The translations under genes and the position numbers were made by a program. Positions 1 to 11,707 of a stretch of DNA of 64,000 nucleotides are shown piece after piece. The notes under the pieces are model-generated. The model was not told where the DNA came from. It searched no databases and worked only from the letters and a program-made list of their open reading frames with translations. The stretch spans positions 16,988,001 to 17,052,000 of the forward strand of contig CM060732.1 in the NCBI GenBank assembly GCA_030704615.1, written 5' to 3'. Each line of letters opens with the position of its first letter. Positions within the stretch are counted from its first letter, which is position 1. Source of the stretch: Takakia lepidozioides. Lineage: Eukaryota; Streptophyta; Takakiopsida; Takakiales; Takakiaceae.

Positions 1-729
1 GCCTAGGCGGCGCTCACATGAGCCATAAACACTCAAGGATTGGCAGCTCAAGGTATCTGCAGCACGAGCACCATCGCTCCTCACAAGCCGCCATCGCGCG
101 CGCTCTCGCAGCGCAAAAAGAAAGACATTAGGGTTGCGCAGGGTTTTCCCCTGACTGGCCCGTCATTCATCCTTCTCAGGATGAAAAACATCTGCCAGTC
201 TGTCCGCCCGACGGACGTTGTTTGTTTCTCATTTGCGGAGGATGAAAGACATCGTGCTTTCATCCTGTCGATCAGGAATGCGAGACCATGGAATGACAGC
301 TACTTCAATGGACATCTGCTTCCCTTTTCCCTGTGAAACCTGGCGTATCCAACGGAGGTTTGTGTGGTTGAAACTTGGTTGAAAAGTTCGTCTGTGTGCA
401 GCTGTAGGATGCATTTCAAATGAGATACCAAATGCTGCAAATGACAGAGTTCTCTCGTCTCGTCTTTCAAACCATTTTCCAATGCGGCATTGCGTTCCTC
501 GTCCAACACCTTTGTGGCAGAACACGCCATTAGCAGCAACAGTACAACCAGTACTGTACAAATCGCAGAACACACACGGGCAACGCAACGCAGCCCCGGG
601 GACCGCACGACGTCTGTGCACCTGGTAAAAATGGCGCGCGATGATGGAGTTACACGTGAGGTTTTGATGTCACCCAGTCGTATAACCCATGTTTGAATTG
701 AAAATTCTGACACCTCTCGGAGCCCGCCA
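1..729. other. Unassigned left edge, no supported gene
   Basis: I recognise no gene here. A minus-strand open frame spans 830-300; it contains a short hydrophobic run (about 12 residues around 530) followed by a Cys/His-containing tail, but nothing I can match to a family. Overlapping frames on the other strand are of similar length, so chance is likely. The segment could belong to a gene beginning outside the window. Confidence 0.3.
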
Positions 730-1264
730 ATTTTTCCCACCACGATGGGGTTACAGACTCGGGTTATACGACGTAGGGTTACATGCGTTGAGGATCTATG
801 ATCCGGGGTGACACGATATAGGGGTGACACAATAGGGGGTTACACGTCGGGGGTTACAGAGGGTGACTCAGCACATGGGGCGGGGTTACACGGTGAGGGC
901 TACATGGGGCAGGGTTACAGGGGCTGACCTTCATGGGGTTACATGGGGTTACATGGGGTGTCACGAGATGGGGTTACACATCGGGGATTACATCCGATTT
1001 TTGGGTCGGTGAGGGCTATATGGGGCGAGGGTTACATAAAGATGGAATTACATGAGGCAGAGTTACAGGGGCTGACTTGTGGCGGGTTACATGGGGTGTC
1101 ACGAGATGGGGTTGCAGGGAATTGGTGGGCTGGTGGGCTGGGGGTTACACGTCGGGGTTACAGAGGGTGACTCGGCACATGGGGTGGGGTTACACGGTGA
1201 GGGTTATATGATGCGGGGTTACATGGGACGGGGTTACAAGGAAGATGGGGTTACAAGGAACTGA
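730..1264. repeat. G-rich minisatellite, GGGGTTACA units
   Basis: The core motif GGGGTTACA (variants GGGTTACA, GGGGTTACAC, GGGGTTACAT) occurs about 20 times at irregular 10-30 bp spacing on the + strand. A higher-order repeat is visible: the run at about 836-906 (motif, cacgtcggggg, motif, gagggtgactcagcacatgg) recurs almost unchanged at about 1140-1208, an offset of about 304 bp. A second segment (ggggtgtcacgagatgggg) is at about 955 and 1094. Strand asymmetry is extreme: nearly all G-runs are on +. It is not a canonical plant telomere repeat (TTTAGGG). Confidence 0.85.
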
Positions 1265-1447
1265 TGGGCTGGTAGAACCGGCGGACTGGTGTCGACGACA
1301 CCGATTGGATGAGAGCGGGGGTGGGGAGGATTTGACCGAGCCCCGGCGGCTGCCTTTCGAAGGCTGTCGGAGGCGGAAAACCGGCAGTACGGGGTGTCAG
1401 GCCCGGAAGGTCTGACGCGCTCGCATTAAGTTCTTACATTACCGTCC

Positions 1448-1992
1448 TTGGACGACCGTTTAGGCGATAATTAATTCAAAATGAAAGTGCCTAACGCGTT
1501 CTGGGAATTTTTCAGATTTTGGCCTAATTGTTCGGAAACTATGCCAAAGTGCCTAATGCCTAAAACTAATTCCAGCAAAAAACTTTCAAGCCTCAGCTTC
1601 TCATGTTGCCTGTAATAAGATGAAAATTTCATTGAACAAAAATCAATACAAATATATGTGTGTGGAAATAACTTCCTACAAATCCCAATCTATTTGCTAG
1701 AGCTCCATGTAACTTTGAAACTTCGAAAGGCCCATGCATGGACTCGACAATGTCATCATATTCATCCTCCTCGCTGATCATCATGATCTCTCCATCTACC
1801 TTGTCCACCACATTGAGATCACATCATTTTCAATGTGCAGATTTGCAAGACATATACACATAGTTTCCTCTACACTAAGTCAAGGTATAGCATGAAGATG
1901 CCTAATGTGAGAAATGGTTTGAGAAACGTGCCTAAGCAGTCTGTTTGGTTTAAATAATTATTAGGCGCAAAAATGCCTAAACGGTTGTCCAA
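1448..1992. mobile_element. Small non-autonomous TIR element (about 545 bp)
   Basis: The ends form an 18-bp terminal inverted repeat: TTGGACGACCGTTTAGGC at 1448 and GCCTAAACGGTTGTCCAA ending at 1992 (17/18 match). The pentamer CCTAA, usually as GCCTAA, recurs several times near both ends, like the subterminal repeats that hAT and CACTA transposases bind. The interior is AT-rich with no coding signal. The flanking 8 bp do not form a clear target-site duplication, so the insertion is old or the true ends lie a few bases away. The family is unknown to me; hAT-like is a guess. Confidence 0.7.
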
Positions 1993-2515
1993 TCACAACA
2001 GATTTTCTTGGAGCATTATTAAAAATTGATATTCTATTAGTTATTGGCCGATCTTGGGGACAGCGTTCATCCAAGGCAGCATGGATGATTCAATCATCCA
2101 GAGGTAAGCAGGGAAGGGTTAGAGCGTAGCGTTGCGCAGGCGGCACGTGCGGGGGCAGTGCGCTACAACGAGAGAGAGCACGACGACCTGGGGCTAGGGT
2201 TGATCACCGTTTCTCTCCCACCTTGTCTGCCCTGCGCATTGGGGCCAGATCGTTGTGGGGCCAGATCGGTCTTAGCGAGGATGTCAGCGGTATGGCGTCG
2301 GGGGCACACATGAAGCTGGTGGCAGTGGAAACTCCGTAAGACTGCGGGGCCCTGGAGATGCTGTAGTTTATGAAAGGGGAGGAGTTTGTGAGCAATCCCT
2401 GGCAGTGTTAAGGGCGCATTTTATCGTAGGTGTGCGTGTGTATACGGCGTGTGCTGCAGAGGGCGTACTCTGGGAGGTGTGGATTCTCAGTCCCTGTCTC
2501 TGAAAATCGGGCAAG
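1993..2515 (+). promoter_or_regulatory. CUL3 upstream region and 5' leader
   Basis: This 520-bp gap sits between the TIR element and the CUL3 start codon. It changes from AT-rich to a mixed, T/G-rich leader before the ATG at 2516. I see no decisive TATA box and no competing ORF. The transcription start cannot be placed from sequence alone. Confidence 0.4.
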
Positions 2516-5383
2516 ATGAGTCAGTCTAAGAAGAAGAACTTCAAGATAGAGCCGTTCAAGCACAAGGTCGAGATGGATCCCAAGTATGCAGAGAAGACGT
2601 GGAAAATCTTAGAAGATGCAATTCACGAAATCTACAACCACAATGCCAGCGGCTTGAGTTTTGAAGAACTTTACAGGTAGGCTATGGGCCTCTCGCGTTT
2701 CTGATTTCTGTAGATTCCTGCTGTAACTTCCGGCTTGCAACCCTGTCATCTTCCATTTTTTCATCCCAATGAAAGGAGGCAAAATGTTTTGTTTTATTTC
2801 GTATATTCCAGTATTATGAATCATTGCTCCCCCGAGATCACACGGAAAGCGACATGCTCGAGAACTCGTATAGGCGAAAATGACAGGCCATGTACTGGCA
2901 GTTTCTGCAAACCTGCTTAGGGTTTGATGTGTTGATTGTGAATTGTCTTGATCAATCTTAGTAGGGATGGTTTGCTCCCACGAATCCATTGTTTGGGATT
3001 GCATAGGTTCTCCAAATTTTATTTCTATGCGCGCCGATATTTTATTTAGAATCTATTTGTGCTGTCAAGTTGGGTTGGAAATGAGCAGATAGATTTGGCC
3101 CAATTCTTTATGCAGGATTATTGGTAGACCCCAAAAATTGACTATCTGCACGCACAGTTTTTGAACCATGGACTATGTAAGGATGTGCGTTTCGGCTCGG
3201 CCCCTGTTTACTCGTCAAAATGTGTTGATTGTGTTGTCTTGCTAGTGTTACTGGACTGGATACCTTCACCTGGAATCCTCTCAGAATAGTAAGTGCTCCA
3301 TCCAGAGCAGAAACTTATTGTTTATGGATGAGATGGCAGGAATGCCTACAACATGGTGCTTCATAAGTATGGCGAAAAGCTGTATTCAGGTCTTGTAAAC
3401 ACAATGACCCAGCATTTACGGGAGATTGCAAGGATTGTGGAGGAGGCACAAGGAGGCTTGTTCCTTGAGGAGCTTGACTCTAAATGGCGGGAGCACAACA
3501 AATCACTGCAAATGATTCGGGACATTCTAATGTACATGGACCGAACATATGTGACCAACTTCAATAAGACCCCTGTTCATGAGCTTGGCCTCAATTTGTG
3601 GAGGGATAACATAGTAAGATCTCCCAAAATCAGGGACCGGTTGCTGGGTACTCTGCTCGACCTGGTACATAGAGAGCGAACAGGGGAGGTGATCAACCGC
3701 GGCTTGATGCGAAACATCACGAAAATGCTGGTGGATTTGGGGCCCCAAGTCTATCAGGAAGATTTCGAGAGACCTTTCCTTGAAGCTGCTGCTGACTTCT
3801 ACCGGCTGGAGTCGCAGCAGTTCATCGAAACCAGTGACTGTGCTGACTATTTAAGAAAGGCAGAGAGGAGGCTGAATGAGGAGATCGACAGGGTTACCCA
3901 CTATCTAGATCCCAAAAGTGAGGCAAAAATTACTGCTGTTGTGGAGAAGGAGGTCATTGGGAACCACATGAAACTTCTCGTGGAGATGGAGAATTCTGGG
4001 CTGGTTTCCATGCTCATTGATGACAAGTATGATGATCTGGGGCGAATGTACAATTTATTTCGCCGTGTGTTGACAGGTCTGCAGACAATCCGAGACCTTA
4101 TGACAGGTCATTTGCGTGACACTGGGAGGCAGCTTGTCATGGATCCCGAAAGGTTGAAAGATCCTGTAGAGTTTGTGCAACGGTTGCTCGATGAGAAGGA
4201 CAAGTATGACAATATCATTCAGCATTCATTCAGCAATGATAAGACATTCCAAAATGCTCTAAACTCATCATTTGAGTTCTTCATCAATCTCAATGTTCGG
4301 TCACCTGAGTTCATCTCCCTATTTGTGGATGACAAGCTGAGGAAGGGTCTGAAGGGTGTGAGTGAAGAGGATGTAGAGTCCGTGCTTGATAAGGTGATGA
4401 TGTTGTTCCGGTACTTGCAAGAAAAAGATGTTTTTGAGAAGTATTATAAGCAGCATCTAGCCAAGCGCCTCTTGTCAGGCAGAACTGTTTCAGATGATGC
4501 AGAGCGAAGCCTTATTGTGAAGCTTAAGACAGAGTGTGGTTACCAGTTTACATCAAAGCTGGAAGGTATGTTCACGGATATGAAAACATCACGGGACACT
4601 ATGCAAGGCTTCAATGCCATGCTGGCTGGTACTGAACCCAATGATGGACCGACTCTCGCAGTGCAAGTGCTTACAACGGGCTCATGGCCAACGCAGTCTG
4701 GTGCAAGGTGTAACTTGCCCACAGAGATCCTGGCCATGTGCGACAAATTCAAGGATTATTATTTGTCTACTCACACAGGCCGACGCCTCACATGGCAAAC
4801 CAACATGGGCACAGCAGACTTGAAAGCTACCTTTGGGAATGGGAATAAGCATGAGCTTAACGTCTCCACGTACCAAATGTGCATTCTTTTGTTGTTCAAC
4901 ATGACGGATCACTTGACGTACAGAGAAATTGAGCAAGCAACTGACATACCAGCACAGGATTTGAAGAGGAATCTACAGTCATTGGCTTGCGTGAAGGGGA
5001 AGAATGTGTTGCGGAAAGATCCAATGAGCAAGGACATCAGTGAGGATGATGTGTTTTTGTTCAATGACAAGTTCACCAGTAAATTCTACAAGGTGAAGAT
5101 CAGTACAGTTGTTGCTCAGAAGGAAAGTGAACCTGAGAAACAGGAGACTCGTCAAAAGGTGGAGGAAGATAGAAAGCCACAGATAGAGGCTGCCATTGTC
5201 AGAATCATGAAGTCCAGACGTCTCTTGGACCACAATAATATCATCAGCGAGGTGACCAAGCAGCTACAAGCTCGCTTTCTGCCAAATCCTGCAGTGATCA
5301 AGAAACGTATTGAGTCGTTAATTGAGAGGGAATTTCTTGAAAGGGATAGAGTTGATAGAAAACTGTATCGTTACCTTGCCTAA
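2516..5383 (+). CDS. CUL3: Cullin-3, scaffold of CRL3 ubiquitin ligases
   Basis: Two exons: 2516-2676 and 3340-5383, with a 663-bp phase-2 GT-AG intron; predicted 734 aa, the usual plant CUL3 length. The N-terminus ([20 protein letters not shown]) and the junction peptide [19 protein letters not shown] match plant CUL3A/B closely. Cullin repeats fill about residues 30-370, the cullin-homology domain follows to about 600, and the C-terminal winged helix carries the neddylation site [15 protein letters not shown] (Lys about 678) and the invariant end [12 protein letters not shown]3 binds BTB adaptors through its N-terminal half and RBX1 through its C-terminal half, giving cytosolic and nuclear ubiquitin ligases. 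The start was chosen because it is the first ATG and gives the conserved N-terminus. The frame is intact throughout. The single early intron is as in Arabidopsis. Confidence 0.97.
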
Positions 5384-6500
5384 AGGCCTATATGGAGTGA
5401 AATGTAGGTAGATTTTAGCAGCATGGGTGCACTTTTTCTTTGCGTGGTAACAGTGCCTGAATGTTGCTTTGTGAATATTGAAATACATTCAGCTCTGGTA
5501 TGCACGGTAGAGCTATTGGGGTGCCATTTGGTTGGTAAAATTGAAGTCCGCTTCCTAGCAGAGCACTCATTGGGGATTGGCAGCTGCATCTTTTGTTGAG
5601 ACAGCAATGTGAAGCAATGCCATGGAGAATTATCCAGATGCTTATCCGCAATGGCTGCTTCCTAGGTAAGTGCATGTGGAAAATCTGTCAAGTTCGCTCC
5701 GTCTAGAATGGTAAAGATGTGCCCTTCTCTGATCGCACTTGCCCTCAACTTTGCCAAGAAGATGCCTGCTACCCAGGGGCACCAAAGCTTTTACAGGGAT
5801 GATTGGAGCTGGGGTGCCACAGTGGGGCCATCACCTTGCTTCTCATGTAGCCTGCAAGTGAGAGCTGTTGGCCAGCCAAGAGGGGGTGCACATCCTTCAA
5901 TGACAGATGAGATTTTGGTATTGACCATGAGGGGTGGTTTGAGTGTTATGCAAGGGCAACTCGAAGTATGTAAAACTATACCCTGGTGCTGAGTCCGATG
6001 GTTGTTCATAAACATGTGGTTGGAAGTTTTCAATTAGAAGTCATGCATTACAGTTGCCCCAGATTGTTAGACTTTGCATGATACGGTGACTTGTATTAAG
6101 GTGTCTTTATATTTCTGACAGTTCTTAGTTCTTCCCAATAATCTGGTGTTGTTCAATTCTCTAGAGCCCCCAGCAGGCTCTGTGATATAAACAACCCTAT
6201 AAGTATGTCTCAAAATTTGCCTATGATGGGAAAATTTTATCTTTGAACTGAGTGTGCATCCATTGAAGGCACTCAACTTTACAAGATTTCTATGTTTATA
6301 GAAGGATTAAATCTTATGCAACTGCAAATAAATTAGAATCATGTATTGATATATGATTTGTGTATTCTCTTCAGACAAAAAGGGAACGTTGGCAATTAGC
6401 TGAGTGCCATTCTACAAATAAACCCCAGTGTGATCTTATCTATTTTTAAGTTGAAAAATCAGTAGACCAACCCCATAGTAAGGAATGGTTTGAAGGAGTT
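5384..6500. other. CUL3 / bHLH intergenic region, convergent 3' ends
   Basis: About 1.1 kb between the CUL3 stop and the bHLH stop, which face each other. It must hold both 3' UTRs. A possible + strand polyadenylation hexamer AATAAA is at about 6327-6332. A candidate splice donor (taggtaagt) at about 5664 could mark a 3'-UTR intron of CUL3. No coding region is supported. Confidence 0.5.
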
Positions 6501-8342
6501 TCAAGCTTTGCCATCAGAGGTTCGCAGGTTGAGGGATGTTGGGGGCTGCACAGGAACCAGCCTTGGTCGCTTGATAGAGCCTGAGCTGCCTTGGGAAACC
6601 TCCCAACTACCTTCCTTATCCACAACCACACGGAGGGAATTTGTTAGAGTTTCTAAAGACAGGTTCCTGTGCGTACCACCATCCATTGCTCCCTCTGTTT
6701 TGTTGGTCACAGCAAGAACAATTTTGATGCGCCCGCCGAGAGTAGAAATCTCAGCTTTTACTGTATGCAGCTGTAGGCTGTTCACAACTTTGATCAGATC
6801 TTTGATCAGATCAGGCCTATCATTACAGCAGATACATGCCCTAATAACGAGCTGATCTCCAAAGGAAGGATCGGTTTCAACCTGTAGCTCATCAACATCT
6901 GTGGGCACTGAAGCTCTCTCTCCAATTTCAGCAGCCTGTCGCTTGAGGTCCTTCAGGTGCATGATAACCTCTGCCAGCAGTGATGCTTTGTCTGTCTGCA
7001 CACCCACTCCTAAATATCAAATTTCGAGTCTAAGCGAAGTTGTTGTGCTCACACAGCCTACTCTCTACCCCTTTGCCCAGAGACTTCTGTCTCAATGGTG
7101 TGACTTTTGAGATGAAAATCAAACCTATGACTGAGCACGGACGCAATTATTCAGTGAGTCACAGACACCCTGGTGGGATACAACACACTGTCAGCTTTAG
7201 GAGAACATTCTTACCCTGAAGTGTCCATCACCACCATCAGGAGCAGGGACTATGGGTGCATTTCCACCCAAACAGCCCCCATCCAAAGAAATCACAGCAC
7301 AGGACAGAAAACTGCTTCTCTCTCTGTCTCTCAAGTAGAAAGTCCAAACCCCTCTCCTTAAGACCACTCCTGCAATAGGTAGTTGATATAGATCTCCTTA
7401 CGTTCCAATTAACATCTTTCTTCCTTTTTCCATCCAGTACAACTTTGCACTCCCATTCTTAACCCTCAAACTCTGCATTTGGAACCAAACAATACTGAAC
7501 AAGGGAAGGAGAGATAAATATCAGACATGACCCTCAGAGAGAGAGAGAGAGAGAGACACACACACACACACCTTCGTAGAGCTGGGAAGAAGGCTGCGAA
7601 GGGTGGTGAGATGGGTGTTAATACGCTCGCGTCGCCGCCTCTCAGCCTCACTGTGGCTCTTGGATGCCGCCAAGGCCTTAGCATCAAGCATTTCCTGGGG
7701 GGTCATCTTTGGGATATTGATCAACTCCCCACGTGAACCATCTAGCACAAGAGAGCCTCCCATGGAGGAAATGGGAACATATGGATAGTCACTTGCCTTG
7801 GGGTCCAAGCTTTGAGTAAGGCTAAGGGCACCTACAGGTGCAGGTCCCTGACCACCATAGACTTGGTGTGCATGCCGGTCATAATGGGAAGATGGACTAG
7901 AGGTATGGACAATCGGAAATTGAGGGAAAGAAGAGAGAGATGAAGAGGGGGTAGGGACATTTGGTAGTTGTGGAAAAGAGGAGAGAGGAAGGGCTGGCCC
8001 ACTTCCCCCTCTTAAGGGATGCATCCTACTATGAGTTTCGTCCCTGGGTGGAGATTGTTGAGTTGAAGCCACCAGCCTAGCAGGCATATCAGCAGCTGAG
8101 AAACTCAATGAAGCCTCATCAGATGGCACTTCCCATGAAGCTCGCAATGGGATGCCCCTGGTCCCAAAGTTGGAACTGGTTACAAGATCCGCATAGTGTG
8201 CTGGAAAGTGTCCTTCTGCAGAAGACCACTGAACTGGCCCACTGGTGGAAGGTTCACCTATTTCTAAAGTCTCCATCCTTGTAACTTGATACTCAGCACC
8301 ACTCAAGCGTCCTTCTGGCAGCTGCTTCCTTTTCCCCTCCAA
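6501..8342 (-). CDS. bHLH transcription factor, TMO5/bHLH30-like clade
   Basis: Two coding exons on the minus strand: 8276 (or 8342) to 7572, and 6995 to 6501, joined in phase 0. The basic region reads SHSEAERRRRERIN with H208-E212-R216 (numbering from the ATG at 8276), the residues that read E/G-boxes. The loop is interrupted by the intron exactly at STK|TDKASLLAEVI, as in plant bHLH subfamily Vb (TMO5, T5L1/bHLH30, bHLH106/107). A C-terminal ACT-like fold follows (FGDQLVIRACICCNDRPDL, then LHTVKAEISTLGGRIK). Predicted 399 aa from M8276. The frame is open a further 22 codons to 8342, directly preceded by TAG, which looks like a 3' splice site (TCTTGTAG|TTGG); an upstream exon is therefore likely and the true start uncertain. 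In angiosperms this clade dimerises with LHW-type bHLHs in vascular development; that role here is inference. Confidence 0.93.
7536..7571. repeat. (GA)n(CA)n microsatellite forming a splice donor
   Basis: About 20 bp of (AG)n followed by 16 bp of (CA)n on the + strand. Read on the bHLH strand, exon 1 ends ACGAAG and the intron begins GTGTGTGTGTGT then CTCTCT: the 5' splice site is the first unit of the microsatellite. Confidence 0.9.
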
Positions 8343-10090
8343 CTACAAGATCGGAAGAGTACCTGGATCCCTCAGCAAATGAATCTACCCTCAGCGGTGT
8401 AGAAAAAGAGAGATCACAGAAAAGAGACGCACAGAAAAGAGAGGGCCGGGGGTGTGCACACCGAAATAACAATACAACTTTCTGCATCAATTACAACTCA
8501 TTTCAGCTATTTGCTGACAGAAGCTGATGGAGTCCTCAATACACCCTCGTCAATTGAAGTATGATCACACATTTCAACTGAATTCCTTTACCAGGGCGCT
8601 CATTCCTGAGCACATGGATTTTGTACCCTTAGTGGCGTGGCAAATGCTGCAGCCCAATATGGGTACACACACATAAATCCTGGGGAGGGAGTTCAGATCC
8701 AGGACCACCATCTTCCCGTTGATCAAAAAATTTCTTTCTAAAGCGCTAATTGCTTTACTGGACTAGGGGCCTGGGCTGTTTCTGCTCAAACGCTCTGGGA
8801 CATTTGAGGCACTCTGTCCAGTTTCTCAGCCCCACGCTTCTTCAGAGAAATCAAGTAATTTACACCCGCTCCACATGTTGCTTAACCCAACATTTCCGAT
8901 TGACTTCAGAAAGCAGCTCGAGGCATCAACTGAATCAACACCATAAAACTTTCAAAAGTCTGACCAAACTTTGCATTACATACCAATTCTCTCTCTGCTG
9001 CACACATAGCAAACTCCGTGGCAGAGGACGGTGGCTCTGGCCCTTGATCTCTGCAGCTCGAATACCCTCCCAGTCCGACGTGCAGAACCAGCAGCCTGTT
9101 GTTTCTTGCGCTGAGCTAGACAAATGCCACTGATGAATTACAAGAGAGAGATTTGGCAGACGTTGTGACCCGAAAAAGGCATTTGGCATGCTTCTCTGAG
9201 TGCGAGGGTTGCTCGCTATCCACGTCCCATCGAAGCAACGTTAGCGGAACCGGCTCCAACCCCTTTTGAATCCCCAGGACTCCCGGTTCACGTACCAGCT
9301 ATTCCTTACAAGACCGTCTTCGGTTACAGTGGGCCAAAGCTCGTCAATACCATACATATTGCCTTCTCTCCTCTCTCTCTCTCTCTCTCTGACCTCTGTG
9401 TCTCTTACTTTGTCTCCTCACATAAAAGCCTTAAAAAATGCTTGCCTTTCCTCCCCCTCTAGCGCTCGTGTTCAAATGCTGTGCCTCTAGCTCTTCCCCT
9501 CGCACTGAAGCCTTAGATGATTCCCCATCTCTCCTCCTAGTGCCCCCTGCTCACTCTTCAACGACATCCCTCAAAGCCCCCTACTTCATCCCCGACACCG
9601 AGCAAATGCGTGAGAGAGAGACAACCTAGCAGAGAAAAGTAAGAAGCAGATCCTAGCTACCAGCTTGGAGCCTTTACACCCCGCCTCCCTGGCATAGTCA
9701 CAAAAGAATGACCGGCTCCTCTCTCTCACGCGCTGCCGCTCCCTGCAACGAGCTTGTCCCTCTTCAATGCCACCAACCCATTTCCGAGCTTGTGAGCCCG
9801 AGTGAACGCACCCAGAGACAGACAGCCTCCGCGAGCCAGTGAGATCGACGGTGGGCCCCAGCAGCCTCACCTCGGCCCCCCTCTCTTCTATCTCCTCACC
9901 TGCTACTGCCGGTACGCTGCACTGGGAGCTCGCATGCTGCCGGTACACCAGCATCAAATACGGCCTGTACCCGGTACTCGCTGATGCTTCAGCCTCCGTT
10001 CATCCCGTGGATGGATGATGAATGGATGGCGTGGGGGCTGATGAGCCGAGGCGACCGGAAGCGTTTTTAGTGCTAAACTGAGAACCCGGC
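8343..10090 (-). promoter_or_regulatory. bHLH upstream region with pyrimidine tracts
   Basis: About 1.7 kb upstream of the bHLH coding exon. It contains a (CT)n tract at 9371-9390 and many short CT-rich runs on + (GA-rich on the gene strand) at about 9430-9920. The likely splice acceptor at 8343 implies an upstream exon in this region, but I cannot place it. No other coding region is supported. Confidence 0.4.
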
Positions 10091-10094
10091 GTAA

Positions 10095-10165
10095 TGTCCC
10101 CCCGCGATTTGACCTGCGGCCTGTCAAAAGACCGGGCCAACTACACGACCTGCACGTTATGACTG
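10095..10165 (-). other. tRNA-like segment, degraded
   Basis: On the minus strand the order is TAGTTGGC (box A-like), a CGGTC/GGCCG stem around a TTTTGAC loop, and GGTCAAATC (box B-like). The acceptor arm does not pair, so this is not a functional tRNA. It may be a tRNA pseudogene or the head of a SINE in opposite orientation to the one at 10240. Confidence 0.3.
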
Positions 10166-10239
10166 ACGTTTATCGTGGATGCATTTCGTTCAATTAATGG
10201 ATGATTTTCGCAGATTTTGTTACCTCATTGACATTTGAA

Positions 10240-10647
10240 CATCGTGGCTTGGACAATCCTGCGCACTGGCTGGTGGTCCGGGGTTCAAACCCCAGTTGCT
10301 TCCTCCAGAAAAGGCCTGAATCGAGATACGCTCAGAATATATGTCACTTGGCAATAGGCCCCCTCTTTTCTTGCGGATAATCAAGTGCTGATAAAGTTAA
10401 TCCGCGACTTAAATTTAGCCCTGGTGTGATATTTTGAGCATATTCGTGGATGGATATCATTCTCTGTATTGGTGGATTGGTTTAAATACTCATTCATCCT
10501 GGCAGGCATCAGCACGTGGCAGGGTAGCCGCCATCGAGGATCGGCACTATGTCCCAGACACTGAGGGGATACAGTCAAACCTGGATAAATGTTACTTTTT
10601 TTGTTATATCACTGGACGTTAAAGAATCTTTATCTTTATCTTTATCC
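10240..10647 (+). mobile_element. tRNA-derived SINE with (TTTATC)n tail
   Basis: A pol III box B (GGTTCAAACCC, 10282-10292) lies about 38 bp after a box A-like TGGCTTGGACA (about 10243), the spacing of a tRNA-derived internal promoter. The body has no coding potential and ends in three CTTTAT units (10628-10647), the simple-sequence tail expected of a LINE-mobilised SINE. Length about 410 bp. The exact 5' end and target-site duplication are not resolved. Confidence 0.65.
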
Positions 10648-11011
10648 TAAATGTTATGGTTTTCTTACTCTGTAAAAATATACACTAAGAATGACAAGAA
10701 GAGTGTTATTTGTTTGTTATTGAATACCTACTCTCCTCTTTGTTAAGACACCTCTGTAATTGATACATTCAATAAAATAATAATAATAAAATAAAAATGG
10801 TACTAGTATTCAAATTCAAATTCATTCTTGAAATGGGCATTTGATTTGAAAGAACTAGTTTTCAATTGAAATGAGCGTTTCAATATTGAGAAGCATATTG
10901 AACTATTGAAATGGCCAGGAGACCCCTAACCGCCATTTGGGGGGCCTCCGGGAAACTTGAGAACCTCCTGTTAGGGTACTGCGAATATTTACGGGAACAA
11001 AGAACAGTAGG

Positions 11012-11461
11012 TTGAGCACTATGTATTACACTACTTCAGTGCTCCCGAGATACTATGAGCATATGTTTGAAGAAGAGAGGAAGCATCGATGCTACCATTG
11101 TACGTGTCGGCAATGTCTTGTTATGAGGTGGATCGAGAATCCAACAAGAAGCTGTGTTTGTAGATTAAATGTGAGGTTCCACATTGGTCTAGATTTTGCC
11201 GTGAGAGCCAAAAGGTTGAATTGCAAGTGCTTGAGTAGATTTAGAATCCTCCCTGTTTGGTTATGTAGTTGTAGATTTAAGAATCAACTCGGTGAAATAT
11301 CAAATCCTAAGAGCAACGAGGAGGTCGACGAGGTCGTCGAGAGCAACGATGAGGTCGACGTCAACACTGATGAGAGCGGCGATGAGATTGAGTTTGATGG
11401 TGGACATTACGGACATAGTGGACATAGAGACATTACGTCATATTTTCTGCCATCTCTCTAA
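11012..11461 (+). CDS. Hypothetical Cys-rich, acidic-tailed protein (149 aa)
   Basis: An intact ORF in AT-rich sequence just outside the CACTA element. The first half is basic and Cys-rich (clusters RCYHCTCRQC, CVCRL, CKC, CSC); the second is highly acidic (repeated NDEVD/ESGDEIE), followed by a Gly-His patch (GGHYGHSGH). I do not recognise the family. The Cys spacing resembles a degenerate zinc-binding module, and the acidic C-terminus resembles tails of some transposon proteins, but both are weak impressions. It may be the last exon of a TE gene or a chance ORF. Confidence 0.3.
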   Translation: MSTMYYTTSVLPRYYEHMFEEERKHRCYHCTCRQCLVMRWIENPTRSCVCRLNVRFHIGLDFAVRAKRLNCKCLSRFRILPVWLCSCRFKNQLGEISNPKSNEEVDEVVESNDEVDVNTDESGDEIEFDGGHYGHSGHRDITSYFLPSL

Positions 11462-11707
11462 ATGTAATCTTGCATCTGAAGGACCTGTTTTAATGTTAAA
11501 TTTCTAATTGTTACGTTAACCTGTTTTACTGTTATTTGATATAACTGCCCTAATTGTGATAGAGTTCCTACTCTTGGAGCATAACAATTATCCAGGTTTG
11601 ACTATAGTGCCAGGGCTGCCCTGCCTCCCACCTGCCCAGTGTGCCATGTTCTCAGGCGCCAAGTGGGTATAGAATACGTAAAAACCTAGCTAGTGTAGTT
11701 TTGGCCA
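11462..11707. other. Flank of CACTA copy 1
   Basis: AT-rich spacer with no gene signal. It ends immediately before the CACTAC terminus at 11708; the 3 bp preceding that terminus are GGC. Confidence 0.4.

Noticed and set aside
10030-10060. CTGATGAG followed by CGA-containing sequence, resembling a hammerhead ribozyme core
   Set aside because: The required GAAA element and flanking stems I-III do not form around it.
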